Positions 25,231-37,450 of a stretch of DNA of 64,000 nucleotides are shown in pieces. The stretch comes from Solen grandis (taxonomy: Eukaryota > Mollusca > Bivalvia > Adapedonta > Solenidae). Both the position numbers and the translations under genes were made by a program. Below the pieces are notes generated by a model, which saw only the letters and a program-made list of their open reading frames with translations, was not told where the DNA came from and made no database searches. The DNA lies in contig CM037783.1 of assembly GCA_021229015.1 (NCBI GenBank), positions 55,944,169 through 56,008,168 on the forward strand, written 5' to 3'. Position 1 is the first letter of the stretch; the number at the start of each line of letters is the position of its first letter.

Positions 25231-25408
25231 AAAATGAATATGTTCAAACCATAACTGGACTATTTCTTTCTTCCGTTTATTAATCACGATCTTAGGCTCG
25301 TGCATCAAGTCCAACTGAGCAGAACAACAAAGGAATGTCGGTTGCACATCAAGTATTCGCCTGTCAAAACTGTCTTATGATACACGTGTGAACAAATCAA
25401 ACCACTTA

Positions 25409-27535
25409 AACAGAACAGAACAGAACATACATTTATTCGACTTATACTGTACAGTACATTGTCATATACATATATGGAAAATAAATTATTTTCAAGGTAT
25501 AACAACAGTTAAGACTTAAATGACATGAATAGTATTTTTTTAAACCTACTTATCTAATACTGGCCATTTAAAATTAATATATAAGTAGGATTCTATTAAA
25601 ATAGTAAAAATACGAAAAAGTCTGAAAAGGTGGTATTTCAATATTATGTATAAAGCACTGGAGGTATGGCTATTATAAAATTAAAATATCTTCTTAAAGG
25701 TTTTACAATGCATATACAGTTTTTATGTAAAAGATATATGTAAATGGTCTGATAGTTATAGTAAAAAAATTAAAAAGCGTTTAAGCATGTTTTAAAACAT
25801 TGACATTAGAGGATGAAATGAAACTCATCTTCTATATGGAAATTGGTAGAACACAGCTGACAGAAACGCTCTTGCCTTGCTAAGCTGTCACGATACCTAG
25901 CGGAATTATATCGTAAAGAATTCGCCGAAATACGAATTTTCGTTAGCTGCTGACGGAGACAAAATGAGGTTACTTTTGAAAGATATGAGTCAGTTTTCAA
26001 ATGACAATAAAATACATTGAGTATATTATTCCTAGAGACGTTCGAAAACCATTGCTGTCTGAAGTTGTCAATTATTCTCTGTTTAAAACAGATATAAACA
26101 CAGGGATATTAATACTGGTTGGATTATTCCAGACTTCTGGAAAACCATACTGGTTTAATAACGTTCTAACTTTATAGGACCAGCTATTTTTTTTATTGAC
26201 AATGGATTTTCATACAGTTTTTAAAATTATATTTTCACTATTCAGAACTTTAAACCAGTATTTTATTATTTGCACATATCTATTGACATAAAGGGGGTAT
26301 CCACCCAACTCGCCATATATAGCCGCGTTACATGCATTTTGACTAACACCTAAAATTGCTTTACAGAAACGTAAATGTAAACCTTCAATATCCTTTGATT
26401 TCGTAAAACCCCATATGGGGGATGCATAATTCAAAACTGAGCCGACAAACAAGTCAAATAATTGTAAAGCAACTTCCAACCGTTTTATGCATTTTGGTTT
26501 TCCATTAATTAATACAACACCGAGGTAGTTAAAATCATTACAGTTTCTAAGGGTATATTGTTGTAGTACCAACATTCATCTTCTTTCAAACCCCCTCGTT
26601 TGCGAAAAACAACGATCTTATTTTTTTCTGTATTCACCTCTTAATCCCATTTTGAACAATATTCATGTAAACGATTCAAATTATGTTGAAAATCAAGCGG
26701 CGATTTTCCCAATATAACTATGTCGTCCGCAAATAGTAAAATAATTAAACATAGATCATATATTGTGATGCCAGAATCATCTCTGTCTTGGAGAAATAAT
26801 TCCAAGTCTTCAAGAAATAAAGCAAACAATGCCGGCGAATTATTTTGGCCTTGACGTAAGCCTACTGATATATCGAAGAAATCCGAATAATTTTTACAGT
26901 TTTTTACACATGATTTTACAACATTATACATTGAACGGAACATAACCAATAATCTACCGTCCATATCCATATGAAATAACTTTAACCATAATGCGTTTCT
27001 GTAAACGGAATCAAACGCCTTTTTCAAATCAATAAATGCGCAGTGTAAACGCATGCGTCGATTTCAAACATCTTGAACCAGATTTTGTAAAACATACACC
27101 GCGTCAACAGTACAACAACATTTACGAAAACCAAATTGTGCGTCAGATAATAAATTATTTTGCTCAAACCAGCGTTCTACTTTAGCTGTTAAAATACTTA
27201 TAAACAATTTACCAAAATTGCTACTTAATGTTATTCCCCTGTAATTGCTGGGGTCGTTTTTGTTACCTTTTTTTGTGTACTGGGACAATATATCCTAACG
27301 ACCAGGAGTGTGGAAAGTAACCAGCTGTAAATATCATATTGAACATTTCCGTGATATGTAATCCTAAAATGTCAAAGGATTCTATAAAATATTCGTTTAT
27401 CAGACTGTCGTATGGGCATGCTGCTTTATATTTGTTCAGACGTTTAATTGCCTGTTCTACCCCTGACAAGGTGATAGGTATATTTAATTCATGATACGTG
27501 GGGTCATTCGCATTAAAGTTAAAGCACATCCACTC
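25409..27535 (-). mobile_element. decayed 5'-truncated LINE with (TGTTC)n tail
   Basis: Reverse transcriptase of an APE-type non-LTR element, broken by several frame changes and stops. In order on the minus strand: the linker and first RT blocks (27529-27263), DPSNYRGITL and FGFRK (27288-27064), FIDLKKAFD, GLRQG and FADDIVILG (27054-26641), thumb with YGELGGYPL (26575-26210), C-terminal CQLC...H-EDEFH zinc knuckle (26000-25806). A 3' UTR, AATAAA and three or four TGTTC units follow. It is related to the LINE at 41345 by the GELG-FPL thumb motif. The endonuclease half is missing. Confidence 0.9.
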
Positions 27536-27619
27536 AAATAGTATTCAAATGGGGTTACGAAGACTTAATTCAAATTAATTAGTTATTATATTGACTTTAC
27601 ATGTTACATACTATTTTAT

Positions 27620-27725
27620 AGGCACATTTCGTCGGTCACTGGACGTTACCATTACAAGGCACATGGAAGTGCCATAAAGGAATCTTGCTTCCAACGGGGA
27701 TCGAACCCAGGTAACATTTGAATTC
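27620..27725. repeat. SINE scrap
   Basis: TCGGTCACTGGACGTTAC and GGGGATCGAACCCAGG resemble tRNA-headed SINE pieces; too short to orient firmly. Confidence 0.35.
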
Positions 27726-27785
27726 ATTAAGGCTATTATTCTACTGCTGTTATTGATTTTTGTTTTGGACACGATTTCCACGTGT

Positions 27786-27814
27786 CACACACACACACAC
27801 ACACACACACACAC
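27786..27814. repeat. (CA)n microsatellite
   Basis: About 14 CA units. Confidence 0.9.
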
Positions 27815-28639
27815 CGTGACACGTGCGTTTTTTACAATCATAAAGTATATTATTTTAAACACAGATTTACAACTTGTACCGATCTATTTCTGTATGACAT
27901 CTCCTCTACACTTCCTTAATAATAGCTCTATTACAATTATTCTTAAGGTTGTCTGATTTTCAAGATATTTTTTCTTTCTTTTTTCTTTCATGCTTTATTT
28001 CACTTGCATATTTACTCTTATCTGTACCTCTGTCATTGATTCATATTATGTCTATAATTTGTACGAGATGAAGATCTGTAAGGTCAATTCTGACTAAAAT
28101 TATATCTATGTCTAAAAAATGTCTATTTGTATAGTCTTTGAGTTGACTAGTACCGTGCGTGTTAGTTATGTGGAAAATGCATTGCTATGGTTATTATAAG
28201 TATTTGACCATTTACATTAAACAAAATTTATGTAACATATACTAATTAAAAGGTCGCTCTAAAATACAAAAAGGAAGGTATTTACAATATAATTATTATT
28301 TCAATTGATCGTCTTATACTGTATGAACAATCAGATCACTTGTAATTATGTTTTTTGCAGAGGTAGCTGATAAAATATAGAGTAAAACTAATCTCAGATT
28401 AACAATATACTACTTTTTTTCAATGAATATAGCAAAAAAGCTTGTACAATATGTTTGATAAAACAACACATTATATGACAAGTTTAGTACTCGTACGATT
28501 TCCATTATGCACATATACTTTGGCTATGGTAAACTCTACCGAACGCAAAAATATACTTTGTGTAATAAATTCAACGGGTTTGAAAAGACGCAATGGAAAT
28601 TTCATTTCACTCTTATATGCCCTATTGCTCTACATTACG

Positions 28640-28935
28640 AAACAGAAACTAATTAAAATTGGTCATTTATATGCTGATAGTATTGAAGTATACGACGCTG
28701 GCTCAGATAACATCCGAGGGGAAGCTTCAGTTGTCCCATGTCGTACCTAGTAGAGGAGTTCAGGGGTTCACCAGGACGACAATTAATTGCCAGTGCGGGA
28801 ACGTTGGTCAGCCAAAGACAGGAGAGAGGGTCATGGTCCAAAGACAAATTAGAAAGAAGAATGAAGAAGCCAGAGCAGTGATGGGTCAGTAAGTAAGCTA
28901 AGGGAGCAGTACTTGTAGGTTTGTACGTACCCAAG
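28640..28935. other. less AT-rich stretch open on both strands, unknown
   Basis: The plus strand is open for 77 codons to 28892, with VPSRGVQGFTRTT and CQCGNVGQPKTGER. The minus strand is open for 93 codons. No family recognised. It may be a pseudogene piece or a repeat. The rest of 27820-29090 is AT-rich with nothing seen. Confidence 0.3.
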
Positions 28936-29094
28936 TTGAAATTGACATGGTCACAGGAGTTGTGGCACCTAGAACAAGCACGAAATAGTTTTCTTCTGAT
29001 TTAAGACTCACGGTTAGGTAGGGCCTCCATATACTACATACATAGAGACCCTAAACAGTTTAAAATATCAATCAAATTAAATACCATTTCAAAC

Positions 29095-29965
29095 AATAGA
29101 TGTCCGTAAGACACCGCGCTCGACAACTTTATTGCTTGTCAATAAAGTAAAATATTGCAGTAAAATCTTTGTATTATCAATAGGTAAAAAGGGGCATTTA
29201 ACATGTGTTCTAAGTTTCAAAGCAATATCTCAAGCGGTTCAGTGAGAGAGTGAGACAGTACGAAAAGATTAATCAAGTCACGGAAGGGAATAATTTGGTC
29301 AGCATCCATGCCAAATATATGTACTCTTCCCTACGAGTGGAGATGAGAACCATAAACAAGCATTCCGTGTTTCAAAGCAATACCTTCAAGGGTTCAGAGA
29401 AAAAATGTGAGGTGGTACGAAATAGGTAACCGAAAAAGGGGAGGTAATTGGTATTGTCATGTAGTCTTGCCTATAGGTGGAAGTGAAGGCCATAAACAAG
29501 TATTTCAAGTTTAAAAGCAATACCTCAAAGGATTCGGTGCAAATTGTGAGGGGGTACGAAAAAAACTTAATCAATATTCTAAATCGTAAAAGTGTAATAA
29601 TTTGGTTAAAATCCCTGACAGAGTTATCCACACTTGTCTACAGGAGGGGGTGATGGTCATTAACAAGTATTTTAAGTTTTACAGCAATACCTCAAAGGGT
29701 TCAGTGAAAAGACTTAGGTAATACAAAAAACTTAACCGAGATTCTAAATAAAAAAGGAGCATAACTTAGTTACACTCCATGATATAGGTATGTACTCCTG
29801 TATACAGGTGGAGGTGATGATCTTAAACAAGTATCCAAAGTAATACCATCAAGGGTTCAATGAAAAAAGAAAAAAAAAACAAAAAAAACTGACGTGGTAC
29901 GAATTCTAAGTCGAAAAGAAAGCATAAGTTGGTCAAAATCCATGACAGAGTTAAAAGTTTTTGTT
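29095..29965 (+). repeat. dispersed repeat of about five tandem ~180-bp units
   Basis: Opens GATGTCCGTAAGACACCGCG and CTCGAC like the repeats at 21747 and 56553. It then repeats units with AAGCAATACCTCAAAGGGTT, GTACGAAAAAAACTTAA, TGGTCAAAATCCATGACAGA and AGGTGGAGGTGATGG. Non-coding. Confidence 0.65.
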
Positions 29966-30043
29966 TTGTGTTATAAATGTACTTTTTGAGATAATCAAAA
30001 TAGATTGATACAGAATTGAACAGAATTACTGAATAATTTAATT

Positions 30044-30145
30044 AGAACAGAACAGAACATACTCTTTATTTAGACTTTAAGTGTGGACAGCTTATTGTCA
30101 CATACACAAAATACATACATGGCATGCGCATATATAACAAAACAT
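30044..30145 (-). mobile_element. LINE 3' end fragment with (TGTTC)n tail
   Basis: On the minus strand it ends AAATAAAGAGTATGTTCTGT plus TCTGTTC. The preceding segment (CTTAAAGTCTAAATAAAG, GTATGTGACAATAAGCTG) is homologous to the 3' UTR of the LINE at 25409. A severely 5'-truncated insertion. Confidence 0.65.
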
Positions 30146-30592
30146 AATTATGATATCGATATTGTGAGAATGTAAAATATTATCAATTTTGGTTTTGCGT
30201 ATTATTATTTATATGTTTTTTTTCTTAATTAGACGTAAACTGAGTTACCGTAAGTCTTCGATCCTTTCCAGTCACAATTATCCAGTCAGCACGGAAATAA
30301 CGTGCAAGACCGCCTGGTAAAGGTTTTATATCAGACATAATCTTGAGTACGTACAAAACAATGTAATAAGATAAATAAAAGGTTGATAATCCTCTGCTTA
30401 TTGCGTACATGCATTACTTTGAAGGGCGTGACCATGAAAATTTATCACCTTTCAATCCAAGTTTTATAATGTGAAACATGCCTCGGCTTATCAACTCTTT
30501 CCCATTGTAATCCCGACAAGAATGTCTCACCTAATTGTTGATCAATTAACAACAAAACATGTCACCTTGCCAAGACTCTAAGTAGCAACAAT

Positions 30593-30790
30593 GAACAGAA
30601 CAGAACAGAACATACCTTTTATTCACCCAGGTATCAGTGATACAATATGGGGTTATATACAAACAATGAGACGTTGATCTTGCTCATTCAAAAACAGACA
30701 CAATCCGTCATCACTCTGTAATGTTCTAAATTCAACACTTTTGTGTTAATCTCCTCATGGAATTCATCCCTTTTTATATATCTTTTTCGA
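30593..30790 (-). mobile_element. LINE 3' end fragment with (TGTTC)n tail
   Basis: Ends GGTGAATAAAAGGTATGTTC followed by three more TGTTC-type units. Same AATAAA plus pentamer tail as at 25409, 30044 and 61959; the upstream sequence is more diverged. Confidence 0.55.
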
Positions 30791-31970
30791 AATATTTCGA
30801 AATATTGATATACAACAGCTATTGTATTCTGTTGAAACAGACCGCTATAAACATTGTATTATCTTAATTCTTTATGTATCCAAAGTACTTTATTTTATAA
30901 ATCTTTGAACTAAACTTTTAAATTGATTTTATTTTTATTAAATTAGTTTGAATTTATATGTTTAAATTATCCAAAAGTACTTACAAAATCTGTATTTAAG
31001 TCTCATTCTATATTGCTAATCATGAATTTTGTCAATCCCCCAAAATCACGTACATAATTATCAATAAAATAAATGTTAATCAAATTTATAAGTGTTCAAA
31101 TATTGAACACATCCAATTGGGTGCTTTTAACAATTTTCTTAACTCACTTAATAAAGGCTTATATGAAAGACCGTTATATCCCATGGTTCTTTCTTTCCTT
31201 AAAGTAACTTATGTGTGTGTGTGTCCTTTTCCATTTTAAACATTGTATATCAATATTTCGAAATATTTCTTACTTTTTTTTATTAAATTGTTCAAACATT
31301 TCAATCCTTAACGGGTGACATCTCAATTTCCTGATAACTGAATAACTCAGTGCATACCGACGACATTTTTTTCTCAAAAATATTAAATAACCAATTTTCT
31401 CATATTTCACCTTTTATTGCAAAACTGCGACGCTCATCCGGGTACGAAATTACTCAACTATTCATCAAACTCGCGTGTATGCTATCGTGCAAGACAGAAA
31501 TACTCGTATCGTTTTACTATTACCGAAATGTTTAGCCTTCAAACAAAGAGCTGTTACCATTCGGACGTCCTTGGATCGACCTTGACCAGCTTTTGCTGCT
31601 GGGACAAGACATGTGATTTCGCATTACACATTTTTCAAGTTTATTTTAGATCATCTCGTGTCAAAGTCATATATAGATGTCATTCCTGAACATCATTAAC
31701 GGTACATAAACAGCCGTTTACATAATGTATATAACATAAAGTAGAAAGTTATATTAATACATATGTATGTGATATTATGACACTATGTCCATTTTCTTTA
31801 GCCGCGTGTGTGGTTTAAAGAGGTGAAAATAAGCACAATTTATCTTAACATCACGGTTTAGAGATTTATTCAATATGGGAATGGGGACTTTTGAAATCGT
31901 GCGGTTTCAAGAGTATTTCGGTTTACGGAGGGTGCGGTTTTGAGGGGTTCCACTCTAATAACAGATAAGG
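30791..31970. other. AT-rich non-coding stretch
   Basis: Nothing coding. 31860-31960 (GTGCGGTTTTGAGGGGTTCC) has the look of one end of a MITE, comparable with 55940-56095. Confidence 0.4.
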
Positions 31971-32435
31971 AAGGTATACGAGTAAATATTAATATACAAC
32001 TTCAGCTCATATAAATACATAAAACACACAGTCGAGGGCATCTTTGGAAAATGACGTGCCCGCCATAGCGCTGGACACTGAGCGGGAGTCTGGACCAGAA
32101 ACAGACAGGCCAGCAAAAGTGTAATGCCATTTCTGAATACACGTATAATTTGAATATTTTGTTTAAATGAATAAAATTAAAAGAAAAATAAGAACAAGAG
32201 GGGCATGATGGCCCTTACAGTTTTGCAGGAGAAGATTTTCTAAGATTGCATTTTAAAAATCTATTTTTAGCTCCTGTGACCTACTTATTCACCCAATCAA
32301 AATAATTTGAACAACTTTGATAGAGGTCATAATAAGGATGATTCCTGTGAAGTTTGGTCAAAATCCATCCAGTGGTTTAGGAGGAGAAGAAGTTTAAAGG
32401 AAAAGTTGACGCAAGACGCACGCACGGACGGACGG
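31971..32435 (+). repeat. 465-bp tandem duplication, unit 1
   Basis: From AAGGTATACGAGTAAATAT to GCACGCACGGACGGACGG. It is nearly identical to the next unit, with only a few differences, for example AGAGGGGCATGATGG against AGAGGGCCATGATGG. The unit includes the front part of a GTGAGCTAA-type SINE-like repeat. Confidence 0.9.
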
Positions 32436-32905
32436 AAGGTATACGAGTAAATATAAACATACAACTTCAGCTCATATAAATACATAAAACACACAGTCGA
32501 GGGCATCTTTGGAAAATGACGTGCCCGCCATAGCGCTGGACACTGAGCGGGAGTCTGGACCAGAAACAGACAGGCCAGCAAAAGTGTAATGCCATTTCTG
32601 AATACACGTATAATTTGAATATTTTGTTTAAATGAATAAAATTAAAAGAAAAATAAGAACAAGAGGGCCATGATGGCCCTTACAGTTTTGCAGGAGAAGA
32701 TTTTCTAAGATTGCATTTTAAAAATCTATTTTTAGCTCCTGTGACCTACTTATTCACCCAATCAAAATAATTTGAACAACTTTGATAGAGGTCATAATAA
32801 GGATGATTCCTGTGAAGTTTGGTCAAAATCCATCCAGTGGTTTAGGAGGAGAAGAAGTTTAAAGGAAAAGTTGACGCAAGACGCACGCACGGACGGACGG
32901 ACGAC
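32436..32905 (+). repeat. 465-bp tandem duplication, unit 2
   Basis: Second copy; it runs on into the intact end of the SINE-like repeat. The junction between units lies inside the GGACGGACGG run, which suggests unequal exchange or replication slippage there. Confidence 0.9.
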
Positions 32906-32962
32906 GGACAAAAGGCGATCACAAAAGCTCACCATGAGCACGTTGTGCTCAGGTGAGCTAAT
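32655..32962 (+). repeat. SINE-like repeat, complete copy, ending GTGAGCTAA
   Basis: AACAAGAGGGCCATGATGG, GTGACCTACTTATTC, GAAGTTTGGTCAAAATCCATC, GGAGAAGAAGTTTAAAGG, GACGGACAAAAGGCGATCAC, GAGCACGTTGTGCTCAGG, GTGAGCTAA. This is the layout of a very common bivalve dispersed repeat. A palindrome GAGCACGTTGTGCTC marks the end. Confidence 0.75.
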
Positions 32963-34090
32963 AAAAAATAATAACGATAACAATATTTATTCCTCTGAGT
33001 ATCGAACACGCTTCACTGGATTTACTGTAGAAACTAGTAACAACACTCGAGTTACCTATCAAACAAATTGACGATATCCCTGACACAGTTGCAAGTGTAT
33101 TTTCAAAAATCGCCACGACATCTATTTAGGCCATCATTTACGTCAGGAAGCTGGAAGACAGACCCCTACGTTACCGAGTGAGGCCGAGGAAGATGTATTA
33201 CAGACCACCCCGACCACCCAACACTTGCGTGACAGATTCCGCCGAACTTAACGCCTTCCCCGTTACCAACACGCCAAATTTTGACCAATTAATGCCTATG
33301 TGATGCTATAAATCAATTGCGAAATGTGAGGTAGTCAACCGAATTCAAACGGTAGTGATAATTATTATGAACGTCGTATTTTCATCATCCTCGGTCATTG
33401 CACGGCGGTAAACTCTTCGCACCGGTTACGTCACACAGGGTCTGATCAGGGAAAGTAACTGCTTAATCGGTTATATCCGAATCCTGGTCTACGAGTTGAA
33501 TGTTTCACAAATCAGTGATTTTTTTTAAAAAGAACCATTCCTAAATGTTCCCTTTACTTGGGAAAATGGCTATTCGACATGAAAATTTGATATTTCAGAA
33601 AATGTTGGATTTTAAAATGAGGCCAAAAGTTAAGAACATCTAGATGATTTTGCATCCATTTAGCATTATAACATTGCTAATATAGTTTGTATAACGATGT
33701 CATTGTTGTTCTTTCAAAATGATACTTCGTCATATTGTAAAAAAAGGATCGTAAATAAGTTGCGGAGAGATTGTGGTACGATCCCATTTCTCGTAAATTA
33801 TGAAATGATATGTTTAAACAAAACATTACAACATGCATGGCATTGCATGTAACTATTTTCTGCCCAAAATTATATATTTACTTCTGAGTTTACAGTCACC
33901 GCAACAGTACGCTCGTTTGACTTCGTACAAATTTGTTCTGGAGTCGATTAAAAGTTAACCAACAAAGTGTCTACTCATTTCTCACACAAAGACATGTGAG
34001 GTGATCTACTTTATTACATTGTAAAATATATTTTAAGGAAAAACTTATAAATAATCTACTCTCTTTATAAGTATCTTCACCTGTTTGTGT
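32963..34090. other. non-coding stretch
   Basis: 33130-33480 is less AT-rich than its surroundings but has stops in every frame. No motif recognised. Confidence 0.4.
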
Positions 34091-34194
34091 GCACCCACTC
34101 TCTCTCCCATCCTCATTATTTGCCTCTCTCCCTCCCTCCCAATATGCCTTATATATCTTCCCATTTCCGCTCCCCATCTATCTCTTTCTCTCTC

Positions 34195-34389
34195 AAGTTC
34201 AAGGTATGTTTTTGGAACAGATGCCATTTAAAAAAGAAGAGGTAGATCTACACGTTCGTGTTCAAATGAATTATGTGTCTGTCCGCTACGCTCTGTACAC
34301 TATATCTACACGTGATGTTTGTAAGACCACGAGATATATGGACAGAAGAACAGAGGTCCGCATAGTTGACACGTTATTATCTCACGTAA
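34195..34389 (+). CDS. possible internal exon, unknown protein
   Basis: A long pyrimidine tract (34090-34195) ends in an AG, an open frame of about 64 codons follows, and a good donor CAC|GTAAGTG ends it. The peptide includes FKKEEVDLHVRVQ and RRTEVRIVDTLLSH. No family recognised. The pyrimidine tract could equally be a degenerate CT microsatellite, so the splice signal may be an illusion. Confidence 0.28.
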
Positions 34390-34418
34390 GTGCAACACCG
34401 TAAAATTATAATTCTTCA

Positions 34419-34420
<2 letters not shown>

Positions 34421-34458
<38 letters not shown>
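34421..34458. repeat. (GA)n microsatellite
   Basis: About 19 GA units. Confidence 0.92.
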
Positions 34459-34463
<5 letters not shown>

Positions 34464-34538
34464 TCAATGTCTATGTGTTGTTCAGTATGGACAATATCTA
34501 TACCGATGCGATATCATTCTTTCATTGTTTCAATACCA

Positions 34539-34570
34539 AGAGCTGTCCATAAGACAGCGCGCTCGATTAG
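34539..34570 (+). repeat. head of the AAGAGCTGTCC repeat, interrupted by a LINE
   Basis: AAGAGCTGTCCATAAGACAG followed by CGCGCTCGAT matches the opening of the dispersed repeats at 21747 and 56553, then stops where the LINE 3' end begins. Confidence 0.6.
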
Positions 34571-36140
34571 TTTGAACATATTTTTATTCAAGAAATACAT
34601 GTATATACAATTGCATATCAGTACATGTAAAGTAAGAATTAGATCGAAAGCATGAGATGCTTATAGAGATCTTATTCCGTTGTGGGGTAATTTACAGCTA
34701 ATAAATTGGTTGTTTTAATATAACATTAAGAAAGTGGATGAATGTAGAAAAAAAAAAACGACAACAAAAATTATAATGAAAATTATGAAAGGAGGTGAAA
34801 AAGATATATCCGATAGGAGTGAAAAAAATTTAAACACGGGATTAGGAATACATGTTTATATATAATTGATAACAACAAAGTATAATTGTTATATCAGGAA
34901 GCAGCAAAGCAATACCTAGCCAAACCTGTGAGTAGAATCAATGTATTTGTAAACAGTGAAAAAATTGATGAATTTGTGGAGTCACTAAGGGTATTGTTTC
35001 CATAAAGAAACAATTTACAATTAATTGAATCGGTTAAGTTTAAAGTGTGTAAGGAATTAAAGAGAGCACTACGTTGGGCATAAAAAAGAGGACAATTTAA
35101 TAAGTAATGCTTGGCATTTTCAATAGAACCACATGAACAGTGAGGGCTTGTTACAATATTTTTCCTATGCAGATCTGCGTTTAGTGAGCTACAACCTAAT
35201 CGAAGCCTCAAGTGTAGAACTTGCAAATGTCTTGGACCAGTGTAGAAATATCCAGGTGTTTGCTGTTGCGAAGGATGAATTGACCTTTTAAACGAATTTA
35301 ACGTATCAGCATGCCTTACATCAACAGGAAGGTCGTTCCAGGCATGGGCAGTAGATGAGACAAAAGAGTTGTAGAAGAAGGAGGTATTGCAGTGAACTAT
35401 GGGTAGATCGTCAGAGTTGCGAAGGTTATATCTGGACGGTTGAGAGCGAACAGGAATTAAGCTGTTCATGTAGGAAGGTGTTAGATTATTTTGAATTTTA
35501 TAAAATAGATTGAGCTTGTGCGCATCGCGTCTAACTGAAAGCGGGTGCCAGTTTACCTCGTCTTGAAGTCTCGAAATTGAGACAAGTTTTGTAGCACCAG
35601 TAACAACTCTGGCTGCCTCGTTTTGAATTTTATCAAGTTCTTGTTTTTCAGAATTGGTGCAATTATCAAACAGAATGTTTCCATATTCAATGATTGGTCT
35701 AATAAAACTTAAATATATTTGTTCTAGTGTTTTCCTGTCTAACTGGTATTTGAGAGCTCTCATTATATTTAAACGGGACCATGCCTTATCAGTTATATAC
35801 TGTATGTGTGGAGACCAAGAGCAATCACTAGACAAAATAATACCAAGATGCTTGTGGGTAGATGTTTCTGAAACTATGTGATTTTGCATAAGAAGGGGAG
35901 GGTGCCGAGGTTTATTTGTTGTTTTTTTTTAGAGAAAATCATAGATTTAGTCTTATGTGGATTAAAAGAAACTAGCCATGAATTTGCCCACTTATCTATT
36001 CGTTTTAAGTCTTCATTTAGGACAATAGCAGCATTCGCTCGATTATTACTATTGTGTATTAAGTTATTGTCAATAGTAAAAGATATTGCAGTAAAACTCA
36101 AAATAAGAATCTATATATCATCAAAAAATATTAACAAACG
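34571..36140 (-). mobile_element. 5'-truncated LINE, second family
   Basis: The C-terminal half of a non-LTR reverse transcriptase. It starts at a damaged FADD box (FFDDI with a stop just after) near 36135 and runs through a frame change in a T run near 35925 into 331 open codons (35889-34894). Motifs: THKHLGIILSSD, LIRPIIEYGN with FIRP, and a C-terminal CxCG...H...C knuckle (CSCGSIENAKHYLLNC). The 3' end is AATAAAAATATGTTC, resembling the TGTTC tails of the other fragments. Its protein differs clearly from the LINEs at 25409 and 41345. Confidence 0.88.
34894..35889 (-). CDS. LINE reverse transcriptase C-terminal fragment
   Basis: 331 codons without a stop, part of the element at 34571-36140. 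It covers the RT thumb and connection and a C-terminal zinc-knuckle-like segment near residues 245-265. It is catalytically dead because the palm with YADD is upstream and truncated. The long open frame suggests a fairly recent insertion. Confidence 0.85.
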   Translation of the reverse strand: MQNHIVSETSTHKHLGIILSSDCSWSPHIQYITDKAWSRLNIMRALKYQLDRKTLEQIYLSFIRPIIEYGNILFDNCTNSEKQELDKIQNEAARVVTGATKLVSISRLQDEVNWHPLSVRRDAHKLNLFYKIQNNLTPSYMNSLIPVRSQPSRYNLRNSDDLPIVHCNTSFFYNSFVSSTAHAWNDLPVDVRHADTLNSFKRSIHPSQQQTPGYFYTGPRHLQVLHLRLRLGCSSLNADLHRKNIVTSPHCSCGSIENAKHYLLNCPLFYAQRSALFNSLHTLNLTDSINCKLFLYGNNTLSDSTNSSIFSLFTNTLILLTGLARYCFAAS

Positions 36141-37349
36141 GTAACCATGGACAATAAACATATATATTCGAAGGCCATTGGCTAAGAATTTGATTTTAAT
36201 TATATGTGTGTATTACGTCTATCAATAAATTATAATACACTTGCTGATTCTTTTTAAAGTAAAGACAATTTATATGTTACCAACCGAAAGATCATATATC
36301 GCGTATATCCAATTATTGTTTCCAGATCCGCTCAATAAACTGCAAAACGTTTCTGCAGTAGTTACCTCCCCTGAAGACCGAGTCCACTTTTACAAATTAG
36401 GGGAAATTGTGGTCTAAAAATAGACATACGTCTGCTTCTTATTTAGTTGATTTAAATCATATTGCCAAAGCAGCATTCCTAAATTGATATGAAAGTGTTA
36501 ATATTCATTACCGTGTTACCTTTCATGTTTAAACTGAAAAAAGAAACCTGTAATATCAAGTAGAAAGATATGTACAACCTGAATCTCCCATTTTAAATTG
36601 GAATATCCTAAATATCCTAGAAATAAATTATACTAGCCAATGATAGCATTGCATTTACTCTGGCTTCATTTGCATACCAACATTTGATTGGTTTAAGAAG
36701 TAGGTCAAAATCGAATTTTCCCCATCACAAGCAAAAGCGTCACAGAAAGTACTGAAACTAAAACCAATAGCTTTCCTGCATGCGCTAACTTACAAAATCG
36801 CTACACTGAACTGGTGAAGACGACATATTGTGTAGCGTTGTCCTTCGGGTATATCGTATTCAAAATTTAACCGATTTCGTCGAAGCTGCGTTTACGAAAA
36901 TAGCATTTTCCTGTGCAATGTGACCTAAACTTTACGAGCTTATTTGTCAGGAAACAAAGACATCACCAACATTAACGAGGGAGAGTAGAATTTTTTTTTT
37001 AATTTCTACCGATCATCTGTGAACGAACTGCTTTGAAGGGTTCATATTATGTCAAAATCCATGTCAGATCGAGTTTTTATGTCCTGAGGTGGAAGTGATG
37101 GTAATGAAGAAGTATCCCAATTTTCAAAGCAATAGCTTAAAGTAGCCTATATTTAGAATTTTTATATATTCGTGTGCCGTCAAATGATTGATCACATGCG
37201 CTCACTAAATAGGATGAACTTACGAATTCGCAACCTTACACTGGTTTAGGTAAGATACCTGTAATGGTTCCACTACATTTCGGACCACTTAACATCTATC
37301 AAGATAACCATGGTTCCCAAAGGAAACACTAGGAAACCTTGGTTATCTC
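36141..37349. other. non-coding stretch up to the gap
   Basis: 37020-37150 is a fragment of the ~180-bp-unit dispersed repeat (GTCAAAATCCATGTCAGA, GAGGTGGAAGTGATGGT). Just before the gap (37301-37349) there is an inverted repeat GATAACCATGGTTCC / GGAAACCTTGGTTATC. Confidence 0.45.
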
Positions 37350-37449
37350 NNNNNNNNNNNNNNNNNNNNNNNNNNNNNNNNNNNNNNNNNNNNNNNNNNN
37401 NNNNNNNNNNNNNNNNNNNNNNNNNNNNNNNNNNNNNNNNNNNNNNNNN
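37350..37449. other. assembly gap, 100 N
   Basis: Exactly 100 N, the usual placeholder for a gap of unknown size. It runs into the left target site of MITE copy 7, whose first visible bases are A-CCCTTTCCC. Confidence 0.97.
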
Positions 37450-37450
37450 A

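Noticed and set aside
28653..28934. Overlapping open frames on both strands (93 and 77 codons)
   Set aside because: No recognised family, no good splice borders, and both strands open in the same place, which is usual for chance in a GC-richer patch.
32772..33071. 99-codon frame
   Set aside because: Translation of the GTGAGCTAA-type SINE-like repeat; the same sequence is repeated in the tandem duplication.
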